Origin: CAYUHK01 sp964475165
GTDB lineage: Bacteria > Verrucomicrobiota > Kiritimatiellia > JAAZAB01
Assembly: GCA_964475165.1 (NCBI GenBank)
Contig: CAYYVN010000006.1
Location: 1-64,000 of the forward strand
DNA length: 64,000 bases
Direction of reading: 5' to 3'
The notes under the pieces are model-generated. The model did no database searches, was not told the DNA's origin, and saw only the letters and a program-made list of their open reading frames with translations. Position numbers and translations under genes: made by a program. Below are positions 53,615-62,818 of this stretch, piece after piece (position 1 is the first letter of the stretch; every line of letters begins with the position of its first letter).

Positions 53615-53749
53615 CTAGGCCGGCGGCGCGCTGACGGCGGTTTGTTGCCTGGCTAGTTTCTTCTGCAGCTTCTTCTGTTTTTTTTCTTTGATGGAAAGTT
53701 TGGGTTTATTTTTACGACCGACATTGCCACGATCCATGGTGTGTCCCAT
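53615..53749 (-). CDS. small lysine-rich basic protein (44 residues)
   Basis: ATG 53749, TAG at 53615-53617, with GGAGG 5 bases before the start. The product begins MGHTMDRGNVGRK and continues with a Lys/Gln-rich helix (KLSIKEKKQKKLQKKLARQQ); about a third of residues are Lys or Arg. It resembles small nucleic-acid-binding or ribosome-associated proteins but I do not recognise a family. ATG 53737 (Met5) is an alternative start. A promoter candidate lies at 53783-53810, and a tRNA gene follows on the same strand. Confidence 0.65.
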   Translation of the reverse strand: MGHTMDRGNVGRKNKPKLSIKEKKQKKLQKKLARQQTAVSAPPA

Positions 53750-53782
53750 ACAGGCCTCCTCTGGTTTAAGTTTGCGGCATTA

Positions 53783-53810
53783 AAATTACCGGGGCTCCGG
53801 CCGCGCTCAA
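53783..53810 (-). promoter_or_regulatory. promoter candidate for the small basic protein and tRNA-Ala
   Basis: On the minus strand: TTGAGC (53810-53805), 16-base spacer, TAATTT (53788-53783), about 34 bases upstream of ATG 53749. Confidence 0.4.
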
Positions 53811-53816
53811 AGTGCT

Positions 53817-55226
53817 TCAGGATGAAGCCGGATACTTCTTATAGGCGGCTTCGATTTTAGCGGCGATATCCTTATAGCCGATATCCGCCTGGTAGATTTC
53901 CTTGTAATAGCGGTTGACGGCCTCGCGCACCTGCCCGCTGCTTTCCAGAATACCGCCCAGTTCATAATAGATATCTTTTTTCAAAGCATTCATCTCGGAG
54001 ATTTCCGCCGCCGCTTTCTCCAACTGTTCGCGCGCTAAATCCAGCTGTTGTTTCTGGCGGAAACATAAGCCCAGATAATAGAGGGCGCGCACGCGGTTGC
54101 GGGGATAGCGCTGGGCCAATTGGAACTGCTGGATGGCTTCGTTCAGTTGATCGCGCGCCAGGAGCAATACGCCATACTCGAAACGCAGCGGCATATCATT
54201 GGGATAGCGTTCCACTCGCCCGCGCACATCCTCAAATAGAAAGGCATCCTTTTCAAGCTGCTTGGCGGCGGCGCCCTCCAAATCGCCGTTTTCTTTGAGC
54301 TGGGCGATGGCGCTATCTAATTGTTTGAGCCGGATAGTCGCCCGCACCTGATCCAGCTGGCCCTCATCAATGCCGCTGACGCGGCGGGCTTCCTCGATGG
54401 TGCGGATGGCATCATCGAAGCGTCCGCCCTCGACGAATAAGTTGGCCAGCGTGCGCCGATAATTGATGTTATCCGGCTGGAGCCGGATATTATCCTGGGC
54501 ATCTTTGATCAGTAAATCCACGCTTTCCCGGCTGCGTACGGCCCGCGATTCCTGTTCGAGAGTCACGGATTCCTTGAGGTCCTTGACCATATCGCGGAAG
54601 GAGCCGCCTTCGCGGGTGGCATCAGTCCAGCCGCCCTTGACCATGCTATCGCGCGCCATGGCATCCTTATAGGCCTTAATGGCCCGGATATCATTGGGAC
54701 ACATTTCGACCACTTCCTCGAAACATTGGCGCGCCGCATCCATCTGGTTGGTGGCCGTGAATAGATGGCCCAGGCGGATGAGCAGCGCGGGGTTAGTGGG
54801 ATAAAACTCACGGGCGGCCATCAGCATCTGGATGGCGATTTCCGGCATTTGCGCCGCTTCCGCTGCCCGGCAGAGCAGATCAATGAAAGGCAGGTTCAGG
54901 GGATCGCGCCGCAGGAGTTCCTCGGCGATTTGCAGGGCGCGTTGGGGCTTGGCCGATTTCAGGGCCAGGTGGCCTTGGATCAGTTTAGGGATACTGGTGA
55001 GGGTGACGAGATGGCGCCGATAGGCGGCGCGCGGGGTGGCTTTGAGCTGTTGGATGCCGGCCGTGCGCAGGAATTTGCGGGCCTTGAGGAAAGCCGGCTC
55101 TATATTCAGCGCGGCCATAAACATATCCATGGCATAAGCGAGGTTTTTGCGTTCCAGGGCGATCATGCCCCGCTCAAAAAGTTCCCGTGCCCGCTTGGGT
55201 ACGTCGGCTTCCGCTATTTCTGCCAT
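53817..55226 (-). CDS. tetratricopeptide-repeat protein
   Basis: 469 residues, all-helical with at least seven TPR-like units (for example ARELFERGMIALERKNLAYAMDMF, PALLIRLGHLFTATNQMDAARQCF, NYRRTLANLFVEGGRFDDAIRTI). No signal peptide or membrane helix, so probably a cytoplasmic scaffold. The partner is unknown. ATG 55226 lies 9 bases after AAAGGAG; the upstream in-frame TTG is rejected. It is divergent from the amidase gene, 51 bases away. Confidence 0.85.
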   Translation of the reverse strand: MAEIAEADVPKRARELFERGMIALERKNLAYAMDMFMAALNIEPAFLKARKFLRTAGIQQLKATPRAAYRRHLVTLTSIPKLIQGHLALKSAKPQRALQIAEELLRRDPLNLPFIDLLCRAAEAAQMPEIAIQMLMAAREFYPTNPALLIRLGHLFTATNQMDAARQCFEEVVEMCPNDIRAIKAYKDAMARDSMVKGGWTDATREGGSFRDMVKDLKESVTLEQESRAVRSRESVDLLIKDAQDNIRLQPDNINYRRTLANLFVEGGRFDDAIRTIEEARRVSGIDEGQLDQVRATIRLKQLDSAIAQLKENGDLEGAAAKQLEKDAFLFEDVRGRVERYPNDMPLRFEYGVLLLARDQLNEAIQQFQLAQRYPRNRVRALYYLGLCFRQKQQLDLAREQLEKAAAEISEMNALKKDIYYELGGILESSGQVREAVNRYYKEIYQADIGYKDIAAKIEAAYKKYPASS

Positions 55227-55239
55227 GGCCAAAAACTCC

Positions 55240-55267
55240 TTTGTTTTTAAGGATCAAAGATTATACT
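55240..55267 (+). promoter_or_regulatory. promoter of the amidase gene
   Basis: TTTGTT at 55240-55245, 16-base spacer, TATACT at 55262-55267. ATG 55278 follows after 10 bases, so the untranslated leader would be only about 3 bases. Confidence 0.45.
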
Positions 55268-55277
55268 GAAAAATCGC

Positions 55278-56315
55278 ATGAGTCAAGAAAGCTTGCACGG
55301 GCTGACGATGGGCGATCATATCTTGAACATCAAAAACCGAGGGCGCCAGCGCGGCGGCCTGCTTGTGGCACTCCTGCCGCTGGTGCTGGGCCTGCCCTGG
55401 GCGGTGGGCGGCGCGGAGATGATTTCCCTGCATACCCTGAGCCGCACGCCCGGCTTTCAACCTCTGACGACGCGTGCTGATCAGGCTGTGCTGGCCACGC
55501 GCTCCCAGCGGCTGCAGCTGTATAAGGATAGTCGCCGCGCCATTTTCGATGGCGTGACCATCTGGTTGAATGCGCCGGTCGAAAAATCCTGGGGGCGTTG
55601 GCAGATAGCGCGCGCGGATGTCACCCATACGGTGCAACCGCTCTTTAATCCGGCCAGCGCTCTGGCCGCCAAAGGCCATACCGTTGTGGTGCTGGATGCC
55701 GGGCATGGCGGCAAGGATCAAGGGGCCAGTCTGCCGGGCGGCAAACTGATCGAAAAGGAGCTGACCCTTGAACTGGCCCAAGCCGTCCGGGATATCTTGC
55801 GGCGCCAGCAGGTGGATGTGCGTCTGACGCGCAGTGCCGATCGGCAGTTGGCGCTGGCGGAGCGTTCCCGCCTGGCTGGCGCCTGGCGGGCCGCGGTTTT
55901 TATCAGCATCCACTTCAATGCCGCGGCTAACGCGCAAGCGGCCGGCATTGAAACGCATATCCTCGCTCCCAGCGGCTGCTCGATCACGGCCCAGCCGGCC
56001 GCGCGGGGAGCAGATGCTCAGGCCTGCCTGGGGAACAGGCATGATGGCGCCAATATGGTGCTGGGGTATCTCATGCAGAAGAGCCTCTTGAAATATACGC
56101 GCGCCGAGGATCGCGGCGTGCGGCGTTCACGCTTTATGGTGCTGCGCAACAGTCCCTGCCCGGCGGCCTTGATCGAATGTGGGTTTCTTTCGCATCCCGC
56201 CGAGCAGAAGAAGATCATGAGCGCCGCCTATCGCCGCGATATGGCGCGGGGCATTGCCGAGGGTATTCTGGGCTATCTGCGCGCCGTGCAGCGCGCCCGC
56301 GCCGCGCAACCTTGA
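55278..56315 (+). CDS. N-acetylmuramoyl-L-alanine amidase (Amidase_3, AmiC type)
   Basis: 345 residues. A hydrophobic segment at about 27-46 (GGLLVALLPLVLGLPWAVGG) acts as signal peptide or anchor after a long 26-residue N-region. The catalytic domain (about 130-335) has all four zinc/catalytic positions: VVLDAGHGGKDQGA, EKELTLELA, ISIHFNAA and LIECGFLSHP. It cleaves the peptide stem from peptidoglycan during division. There is no LysM or AMIN domain; the N-terminal 80 residues before the catalytic domain are not recognised. Its last 43 bases overlap the 3' end of tilS. Confidence 0.9.
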   Translation: MSQESLHGLTMGDHILNIKNRGRQRGGLLVALLPLVLGLPWAVGGAEMISLHTLSRTPGFQPLTTRADQAVLATRSQRLQLYKDSRRAIFDGVTIWLNAPVEKSWGRWQIARADVTHTVQPLFNPASALAAKGHTVVVLDAGHGGKDQGASLPGGKLIEKELTLELAQAVRDILRRQQVDVRLTRSADRQLALAERSRLAGAWRAAVFISIHFNAAANAQAAGIETHILAPSGCSITAQPAARGADAQACLGNRHDGANMVLGYLMQKSLLKYTRAEDRGVRRSRFMVLRNSPCPAALIECGFLSHPAEQKKIMSAAYRRDMARGIAEGILGYLRAVQRARAAQP

Positions 56316-57727
56316 GCGGCGGCGGGCCGCGCCCGGCCCACGCGCTTGAGGGTCAGTTGCAAGGCCTGCTCCTGGGCAGTGCCGGTGGCCCAGGCGCGCG
56401 CAATCCGGTAGCCGGGAATCCAGATAATCTCGTCGCCACAGACGAAGAGCGGCAGGCGCTGGCGTTCCGCGCGGGGCACTTTGGCATCCGTGAAAATATC
56501 CTGTACTTTCTTGGAACCATCCAAGCCCAGGGGCGCCATACGGTCGCCGGCCTGCCAGGAACGCACCACCACGCGCCGGCGGCGCCAGGCTTTGAGCGCC
56601 AGGGATGCCTGGACCGGATAATGCCCCATGCCGGGCGGCCGGGCCCGCCGGGTGCCGGGCGCCACGCGGGCGCTGACCCGCAGGCCCAGTTGGGGCAGGT
56701 GGGTGCTGCCGGGGATTTTCAGAGGGATGCAAAAGGGCGCCGGGGGCTGAGAGCTTTCCAGGCGCAGCTCCTGGCCCTCTTGGCGCGCCAGGCGGCCGCC
56801 GGGCAGGGTCAGGGCGCGGCCGCGCGCGGAGCTCAGCAGCCAGCCATCCAAGCGTTCCACGAGCTCGAAATCCAGGCTGGCAGCCGTGAACCCCTGGGCC
56901 ATCAGCCAGAGGCGCAGGATGCGCCGCCTGGCCCCTTGCGGTTGGGCGCTCAGGCGCCCCGTATTCAGGCCAGCGGGGCTGCTCAGGTCGGCAAAAAGAT
57001 CCCGCGCCAGTTTATCCAGCCAGGCATTTTCTTTTTCCAGGATCGCCGCCATATGGATCAGAGCCGGGCGGATACGCGGATTGAGTTTCTGTTCCAGGAA
57101 AGGCAAGACTTCGTGGCGCACGCGGTTGCGCAGGAAACTGGCATCGGCGTTGCTGAGATCTTCCCGCCAGGTCAAACGCCGCTGTTTCAGGAAACGCAGG
57201 AGCGCGCCGCGCTCGATATCCCGCAAGGGACGCACGACCACTAAAGATCCCCAGTGCATCACCCGCGGGATACCGGCTAGACCCTGAGGTCCGCTGCCGC
57301 GTGCCAGGTTCATGAGGATGGTCTCGGCGTGATCATTGCTGGTGTGCGCGGTGGCTGCCAGGTGGCATTGCCGGCGGCGGGCGGCGGCGGCGAAAAACGC
57401 GTAGCGGGCTTGGCGTCCGGCCATTTCCAGTGAAATACCCTGGCGCTTTGCCAGGCGCGGCACATCCACGCGCCGCTCCACATAAGCCAGCTTGAGCCGC
57501 TGCGCCAGCGCGCTCACGAAGCGCGCATCGCCGGCGGCATCCGCGCCGCGAATGCCATGCTGCAGATGGGCCACCGTTAAGCGCAGGCGCATGCTGGGGG
57601 CCAGGCCGTGCAGTAAGTGGAGCAGGGCCACCGAATCGGCTCCGCCGGAGACACCCACCAGGATGTGCTGCCCCGATTGCCAGAGGGTCTGTTCTTGAAT
57701 GATGGATTTTAGTTTAGCCTGAAGCAT
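56273..57727 (-). CDS. tilS: tRNA(Ile)-lysidine synthase
   Basis: 484 residues. PP-loop VGVSGGADSVALLHLL; TAHTSNDHAETILMNLARGSG; RPLRDIERGALLRFL; and a C-terminal domain with WQAGDRMAPLGLDGSKKVQDIF. It converts C34 of tRNA-Ile(CAU) to lysidine. ATG 57727 (MLQAKLKSII) is chosen; the open frame continues upstream but without homology. The C-terminal tail is Arg/Ala-rich and overlaps the amidase gene antiparallel by 43 bases. Confidence 0.93.
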   Translation of the reverse strand: MLQAKLKSIIQEQTLWQSGQHILVGVSGGADSVALLHLLHGLAPSMRLRLTVAHLQHGIRGADAAGDARFVSALAQRLKLAYVERRVDVPRLAKRQGISLEMAGRQARYAFFAAAARRRQCHLAATAHTSNDHAETILMNLARGSGPQGLAGIPRVMHWGSLVVVRPLRDIERGALLRFLKQRRLTWREDLSNADASFLRNRVRHEVLPFLEQKLNPRIRPALIHMAAILEKENAWLDKLARDLFADLSSPAGLNTGRLSAQPQGARRRILRLWLMAQGFTAASLDFELVERLDGWLLSSARGRALTLPGGRLARQEGQELRLESSQPPAPFCIPLKIPGSTHLPQLGLRVSARVAPGTRRARPPGMGHYPVQASLALKAWRRRRVVVRSWQAGDRMAPLGLDGSKKVQDIFTDAKVPRAERQRLPLFVCGDEIIWIPGYRIARAWATGTAQEQALQLTLKRVGRARPAAAQGCAARARCTARR

Positions 57728-57789
57728 GCTTTTTAGCCGCCACCGCTGAGCGGCTCCCAGCCAGCAGCCGGTGGCCGCACCCGCCAACC

Positions 57790-59079
57790 CTAGAGGCGCG
57801 TTTGCGCGTCGGGTGCCAGGCGCCGCTGACCATCCAGATAGGGCGCCAAGGCCGCCGGTAGGAGCACTGAGCCATCGGGTTCCTGGCCGTTTTCGAGCAG
57901 GGCCACCACCACGCGCGCCAGGGCCAAGCCGGATCCGTTCAAGGTATGCACGAAATCCACTTTCCCCTCCTGATTGCGATAGCGGATGCCGGCGCGGCGC
58001 GCCTGGAAGGCCTCGCAATTACTGCAGGAAGAAACTTCCAGCCAGGCCTTTTGCCCGGGAGCCCAGACTTCGAGATCATAGCATTTAGCGGCGGCGAAAC
58101 CCAAATCACCGCCACAGAGCAGGACCACTCGGTAAGCCAGCTCGAGGCGCTGCAAGACGGCTTCGGCGTTGGCCACTAAAGTTTCCAATTCCGCATCGGA
58201 AGTGGCCGGTTCAACGAATTTAACCATCTCCACCTTATCGAATTGGTGCACGCGAATCAGGCCACGCGTTTCACGACCCGCCGCGCCGGCCTCGCGCCGG
58301 AAACAGGGCGAGTAGGCCACCAGACGAATGGGCAGCGGGCGGTTGATGATTTCCTCACGGTAGATATTGGTTAGAGATACTTCGGCGGTGGGAATCAGAT
58401 AGAGGTTATCGGTTGGTAGATGATACATATCCTCGGCCATTTTGGGGAGTTGGCCGGTGCCGGTCATGGCGGCGGCATTGCAGAGAAAGGGCGGGGCCAC
58501 TTCCAGATAGCCGTGCTCCTGGCGGTGCAGGTCCAGCATGAAATTAATCAAGGCCCGTTCCAAACGGGCGCCCTGACCGATGAGCAGCGGGAAGCCGGCG
58601 CCGGCCAGACGGCTGGCGCGGGTGAAATCCAAAATACCCAATTGCTCGCCAAGCTCCAGGTGGGTGCGCGCTGCGCAGGTCAGCGCGCGCGGCTCGCCCC
58701 AGGAACGCACCACGCGGTTATCGGCGGCGCCAGCGCCGGGAGGGGTGCTGGCATGGGGCAGGTTGGGCAGCTCCAAGAGGATTTTTTTGAGCTGCTCCTC
58801 CAGGGCTCGCAAGCGCTGATCTTCTTGAGCGATGCGCGCGCCGAGCTCCTTAACGGCCTGCTGTTGCTGGGCGGTATCCTGCCCGGCTTTCTTCAGCTGC
58901 CCAATGGCCAGGGAAGCTTCGTTGCGCTGATGTTTGAGCGTTTCCACCTGTGTGATCAGGCGGCGCCGTTCTTGATCCAGGCTCAGCAGATCTTCCAAGG
59001 CCTGGAGCGGCTGGTGGCGGCTTTGTAATCCGGCACGTACCGCCGCCGGTTGTTCGCGAATGAATTTTAAGTCCAGCAT
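57790..59079 (-). CDS. serS: serine-tRNA ligase
   Basis: 429 residues. An N-terminal tRNA-binding coiled coil (about 25-105) precedes the class II core: motif 2 SPCFRREAGAAGRETRGLIRVHQFDKVEMV and motif 3 SGLALARVVVALLE. ATG 59079 (MLDLKFIREQP) has AAGGAAAAGGG upstream. It lies 62 bases upstream of tilS on the same strand. Confidence 0.96.
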   Translation of the reverse strand: MLDLKFIREQPAAVRAGLQSRHQPLQALEDLLSLDQERRRLITQVETLKHQRNEASLAIGQLKKAGQDTAQQQQAVKELGARIAQEDQRLRALEEQLKKILLELPNLPHASTPPGAGAADNRVVRSWGEPRALTCAARTHLELGEQLGILDFTRASRLAGAGFPLLIGQGARLERALINFMLDLHRQEHGYLEVAPPFLCNAAAMTGTGQLPKMAEDMYHLPTDNLYLIPTAEVSLTNIYREEIINRPLPIRLVAYSPCFRREAGAAGRETRGLIRVHQFDKVEMVKFVEPATSDAELETLVANAEAVLQRLELAYRVVLLCGGDLGFAAAKCYDLEVWAPGQKAWLEVSSCSNCEAFQARRAGIRYRNQEGKVDFVHTLNGSGLALARVVVALLENGQEPDGSVLLPAALAPYLDGQRRLAPDAQTRL

Positions 59080-59194
59080 AGCCCTTTTCCTTTTTGCTTG
59101 AAAGGCAAGCGCCAGTATGGCATGAAGAGAAAGACTGCGCAAGCTTTCCGATCCCGCCGGGGCGGGCTCGGTATTAACCAAAGGAATCTCTTGC

Positions 59195-59782
59195 ATGGCC
59201 GCGCCCAACAGCAATGCCGATCGCAACCGGCCCATTCATCTGGGGCATCGCGATGTTTTTCTGGAAAAAGCCATGACGCTTTGGCCAGACTGCCTGAAAC
59301 CCGCCGCCACCCGCAAGCGGCTGGGGCAATTGGATGCCATGCTCTATTATATGCAAGCGGCCTTGGAGCCGGCCGCCCTGGCCGTCAAATCCAATCAAGC
59401 TGACCCGCAGGAGGCCGCCCTGCTTCAGTTTTTAGAGCTGATCTTGTATTACCTGCACGCGGCGCGCCTGATCCTGGAAAGCCAATCCCGGCTGGATGAT
59501 GCCCGCCATCCGCTCTGGAAATTTCTGCGCCGCGACAACCCGGCGGCGGCCAGCCTAGATTCCGCCAAGAGTGGCGAGCAGATTCTGCAGGATGTGGCGC
59601 GCCTGTTTCGGCTGCTGGAAAAACCGCTGCGAGACCTGCAACAATCTCTGCTCAAAGCGCTTTCAGCTGAGGATCGCAAGCGCTATCAGCGCGCTTGCGC
59701 CAGCCTTAAAGCCCATCGCAAAACCATGGATCACAAGCGTCACGCGCTTCAGGCGCGCCCGAACTTCTTGGCTAATTCCTGA
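59195..59782 (+). CDS. hypothetical helical protein
   Basis: 195 residues, Leu/Ala-rich and predicted helical throughout, with no signal peptide. I do not recognise it. Start ATG 59195 has AAAGGAA 7 bases upstream. It is divergent from serS and its last 34 bases overlap the 3' end of mutL on the other strand. Codon use matches the region and the frame is well bounded, so it is probably real. Confidence 0.6.
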   Translation: MAAPNSNADRNRPIHLGHRDVFLEKAMTLWPDCLKPAATRKRLGQLDAMLYYMQAALEPAALAVKSNQADPQEAALLQFLELILYYLHAARLILESQSRLDDARHPLWKFLRRDNPAAASLDSAKSGEQILQDVARLFRLLEKPLRDLQQSLLKALSAEDRKRYQRACASLKAHRKTMDHKRHALQARPNFLANS

Positions 59783-61512
59783 AACGACATATGGATCAGC
59801 GTGGGGCGTCCGTGCGGGCAGGTATAGGGCATTGCGGCCTGGGAGAGCTGGATCACCAGCGCTTCGATTTCCGGCAGCGAGAGGGCCTGCTGCGCCTTGA
59901 CCGCCGCGCGGCAGGCGGCTTGGGCGATCTCTTCTTCCAGCAGACGGCCGCTGCTGCCGGCGCCGGCGGCCAGCGTGGCGGCGACATCCGGCAGCAGCTT
60001 GCCCGGCGGCACGGCGGCCAGGCAGGCCGGCAGGGCGTCGATCACAAAAGTATCCCCGCCGAATTCAGCTATGCCGAACCCCATCTTCTTGAGCAGGTCC
60101 AGCTGGCGGCGGATGTGGCGCGCGTGCCCCGGCGTCAGCTCCACTGTTTCGGCGCTGAGCAAGCCTTGACTCGCGACGCGGCCCTGGGCGATGGTGGCCA
60201 GGTAGCGTTCATATAAGATCCTTTCATGCGCGGCATGCGGATCCATCAATACCAGACCATCCTCGGTTTCCATCACCACATAGAGTTGCTGCACTTGCCC
60301 CAAAATACGGCAGCGGCTCCAGGGCGCGCCAGGCGCGCTGGCCGGGCTGCTCTCCCAGGCCGGCAGGGTCGGGGGCGGCGGTGCGGGCGGCGCGCGCATG
60401 CTCTGGTGCGGCGTGGCCAAGGGCCTGGCGGCCGAGCGGAAAATCCGGTCCAGCCCGGCCAGCGCCGCCGCCGCTGGCGCGGCGGCGTCCTGAGCCAGGC
60501 CCGGCATGGGCGCTTCGCGCTGGCCCAGGGCGTGCCGGATAGCCTTGATGATGGCTGCGCGCACGGCGGCCGGATCGCGAAAGCGCACCTCTCTTTTAGC
60601 GGGATGGATATTAACATCCACCAGGGCCGGATCAAGCCGCATGAAGAGTAAGATCACCGGGAAACGGTTGCGGGGCAGCAAGCTATGATAAGCTTCGCGG
60701 ATGGCGGCGCTCAGCACCGGTGCCCCGGCCGGGCGGCCGTTGATGAAGAGATATTGCTCGGAACGATCGGCGCGCCCGCCAGCCGGTCGGCCGGCATAGC
60801 CTTGCAGGCTGATAGCAGCGTCCTCATAATCCAGGCGGCAGAGCTGGGCCACGCTTTCCGCCGGTAAAAGGTCGCCCAAGCGCTCGCCCAGGGTGGCCCC
60901 GCCGGGCAGGTTGTAGAGCTCGCGCCCGTCCGCACTGAGGCGCATAGCGCAGCGCGGATGGGCCAGGGCATAGCGGATAAAAAACTGGCGGATATGCGAG
61001 AGCTCGGTGGTGTCTGTGCGTAAGAATTTACGGCGCGCGGGAAGATTGAAAAACAGGGCGCGCGCTTCCACGCTCGTGCCAAGCGGGCAGCCGGCTTCAC
61101 GCACATCTAAGATCTTGCCGCCGGCCATGTTTATTTCGGTCCCGGCCAAAGCGTCCTTACGCCGCGTGCGCAAGCTGAAACGCGTCACCGCCGCAATGGC
61201 CGCCAGCGCTTCGCCGCGAAACCCCAAGGTGGCCACGCGCTCGATGTCATCCGCCGTGCGAATCTTACTGGTGGCATGGCGTTCCACGGCCAGGAGGGCG
61301 TCATCGCGGCTCATCCCGCCGCCGTCATCGCTGACTTTGATCAGGCGGCGCCCGCCGGCGACGATCTCCACGGCGATCTGGCTGGCGCCGGCATCGAGGG
61401 AGTTCTCCATCAATTCCTTGAGCACGGCGGCGGGCCGTTCGATGACCTCGCCGGCGGCAATCTGGTTGATGACGAGATCCGTGAGGAGGCGGACATGGTT
61501 TGGGGCCGACAT
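59749..61512 (-). CDS. mutL: DNA mismatch repair protein MutL
   Basis: 587 residues. N-terminal GHKL ATPase (ELMENSLDAGASQIAVEI, SDDGGGMSRDDA, TLGFRGEALAAIAAV), transducer domain, a Pro/Ala-rich linker (about 345-400) and a C-terminal domain with LVLMDPHAAHERILYERYL, ACRAAVKAQQAL and CPHGRP. These C-terminal motifs are those of endonuclease-active MutL, as in bacteria without MutH. Confidence 0.95.
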   Translation of the reverse strand: MSAPNHVRLLTDLVINQIAAGEVIERPAAVLKELMENSLDAGASQIAVEIVAGGRRLIKVSDDGGGMSRDDALLAVERHATSKIRTADDIERVATLGFRGEALAAIAAVTRFSLRTRRKDALAGTEINMAGGKILDVREAGCPLGTSVEARALFFNLPARRKFLRTDTTELSHIRQFFIRYALAHPRCAMRLSADGRELYNLPGGATLGERLGDLLPAESVAQLCRLDYEDAAISLQGYAGRPAGGRADRSEQYLFINGRPAGAPVLSAAIREAYHSLLPRNRFPVILLFMRLDPALVDVNIHPAKREVRFRDPAAVRAAIIKAIRHALGQREAPMPGLAQDAAAPAAAALAGLDRIFRSAARPLATPHQSMRAPPAPPPPTLPAWESSPASAPGAPWSRCRILGQVQQLYVVMETEDGLVLMDPHAAHERILYERYLATIAQGRVASQGLLSAETVELTPGHARHIRRQLDLLKKMGFGIAEFGGDTFVIDALPACLAAVPPGKLLPDVAATLAAGAGSSGRLLEEEIAQAACRAAVKAQQALSLPEIEALVIQLSQAAMPYTCPHGRPTLIHMSFQELAKKFGRA

Positions 61513-61616
61513 AGTATTTCAGGGCACCGCCGCGCCGGGTTCGCCAGCTGGCCCAGCAGTGCTGGAACGCGCCTGGCTGGCGCCGGCCAAGGCTTTGGAT
61601 TGCTCAATAGTAAAAC

Positions 61617-61644
61617 TTGTTCTTTGGCTCATTTGCGCTATCAT
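61617..61644 (+). promoter_or_regulatory. promoter of rmuC
   Basis: TTGTTC at 61617-61622, 16-base spacer, TATCAT at 61639-61644; ATG 61654 follows after 9 bases, with AAAGG between. Confidence 0.45.
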
Positions 61645-61653
61645 TCTAAAAGG

Positions 61654-62706
61654 ATGGACTTGCTTTGGCTAGCATTAATCATGGTCCTGGTGCTGGTGGC
61701 GCTGGGATGGTGGATCCAGCGGGCGCTGCAGCGCACGCTGCCCCGGGCCCCTGAGCAGCAGCCCCTGCTCCTGCTGCAGAACCAGGTGGAAACGCTGCAG
61801 AAAAATATGCGCGAAGAAATGCGCGCCTTGCATGAACAAGTGGCGCGCTCCATGACCGACGCCAATCGGACGGTGGGCGATCGCCTGGATAATGCCACCA
61901 AGGTCATTGGCGATGTGCGCCAGCGCCTGGGGCAGATGGATGAAGCCTCGCGGCGCATTTACGAGGTGGGTCAGGATATCGCCGCCTTGCAGCAGACGCT
62001 GCAGGCGCCCAAACTGCGCGGGGGTTTGAGCGAATATATGCTGATGGATTTGCTCTCTCAGGTGCTGCCCGCGGAGAGCGTGGCGGAGCAGTATCGTTTC
62101 CAGGGCGGCGAGACGGTGGATGCCGTGATTCGGCTCAGCCTGGGGTTGGTGGCGATCGATGCCAAGTTCCCGCTCGAGAACTTCCGGCGCCTTCAAAGCG
62201 CCAGTGTCGATAAGGAACGGCAGGCGGCCGGGCGCCAGCTGGTGCGCGATGTGAAGAAACACATCGATGCCATTGCCAGCAAATATATCCGTACCGATGA
62301 GGGCACGCTCGATTTTGCGATGATGTATGTTCCGGCCGAGAATGTCTATTATGAGATGATCGTTAAACCCGACTGGAGCGACGCTGCCCCCCTCTTTGAA
62401 TATGCCCTTCAGCAGCGCGTGATCCCGGTTTCGCCCAATTCCTTCTACGCTTATCTGCAGACCATTCTCCTGGGCTTGCGGGGGATGCGCGTGGAAGAAA
62501 GCGCGCGTGAGATCATGGATCAACTGGCGCGCCTGCGCCAGGAAGTGGATCTTTTTATGGAGGAATTCCGGGTGCTGGGCAAGCACCTGGATGATGCCGC
62601 CAAACGCTACGCCGAGGCCGATAAGCGTCTGGGCCGCATGGAATCCAAGCTGACCTTATTGCACGATGCCGCTCCCGCGGCCGAAAAAACCACGGCGCGC
62701 ACATGA
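61654..62706 (+). CDS. rmuC: DNA recombination protein RmuC
   Basis: 350 residues: membrane helix (about 3-23), coiled coil (about 40-115) and the RmuC nuclease-like core (KLRGGLSEYMLMDLLSQVLP, VDAVIRL, VAIDAKFPLENFRRL, MYVPAENVYYEMI). It limits DNA rearrangements such as inversions at short repeats. ATG 61654 is chosen; the frame extends upstream into mutL antisense without meaning. Confidence 0.92.
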   Translation: MDLLWLALIMVLVLVALGWWIQRALQRTLPRAPEQQPLLLLQNQVETLQKNMREEMRALHEQVARSMTDANRTVGDRLDNATKVIGDVRQRLGQMDEASRRIYEVGQDIAALQQTLQAPKLRGGLSEYMLMDLLSQVLPAESVAEQYRFQGGETVDAVIRLSLGLVAIDAKFPLENFRRLQSASVDKERQAAGRQLVRDVKKHIDAIASKYIRTDEGTLDFAMMYVPAENVYYEMIVKPDWSDAAPLFEYALQQRVIPVSPNSFYAYLQTILLGLRGMRVEESAREIMDQLARLRQEVDLFMEEFRVLGKHLDDAAKRYAEADKRLGRMESKLTLLHDAAPAAEKTTART

Positions 62707-62818
62707 AGGCCGCCGGCCCGGGCGAGATTATGCTTCCGAGCGGGTTGCATGCCGGGCCGCGCTGTGTTAGAGTTTGATTTTGTGTTGGTTCCTGCTGGAC
62801 GTACGGGAAGATCTGATT

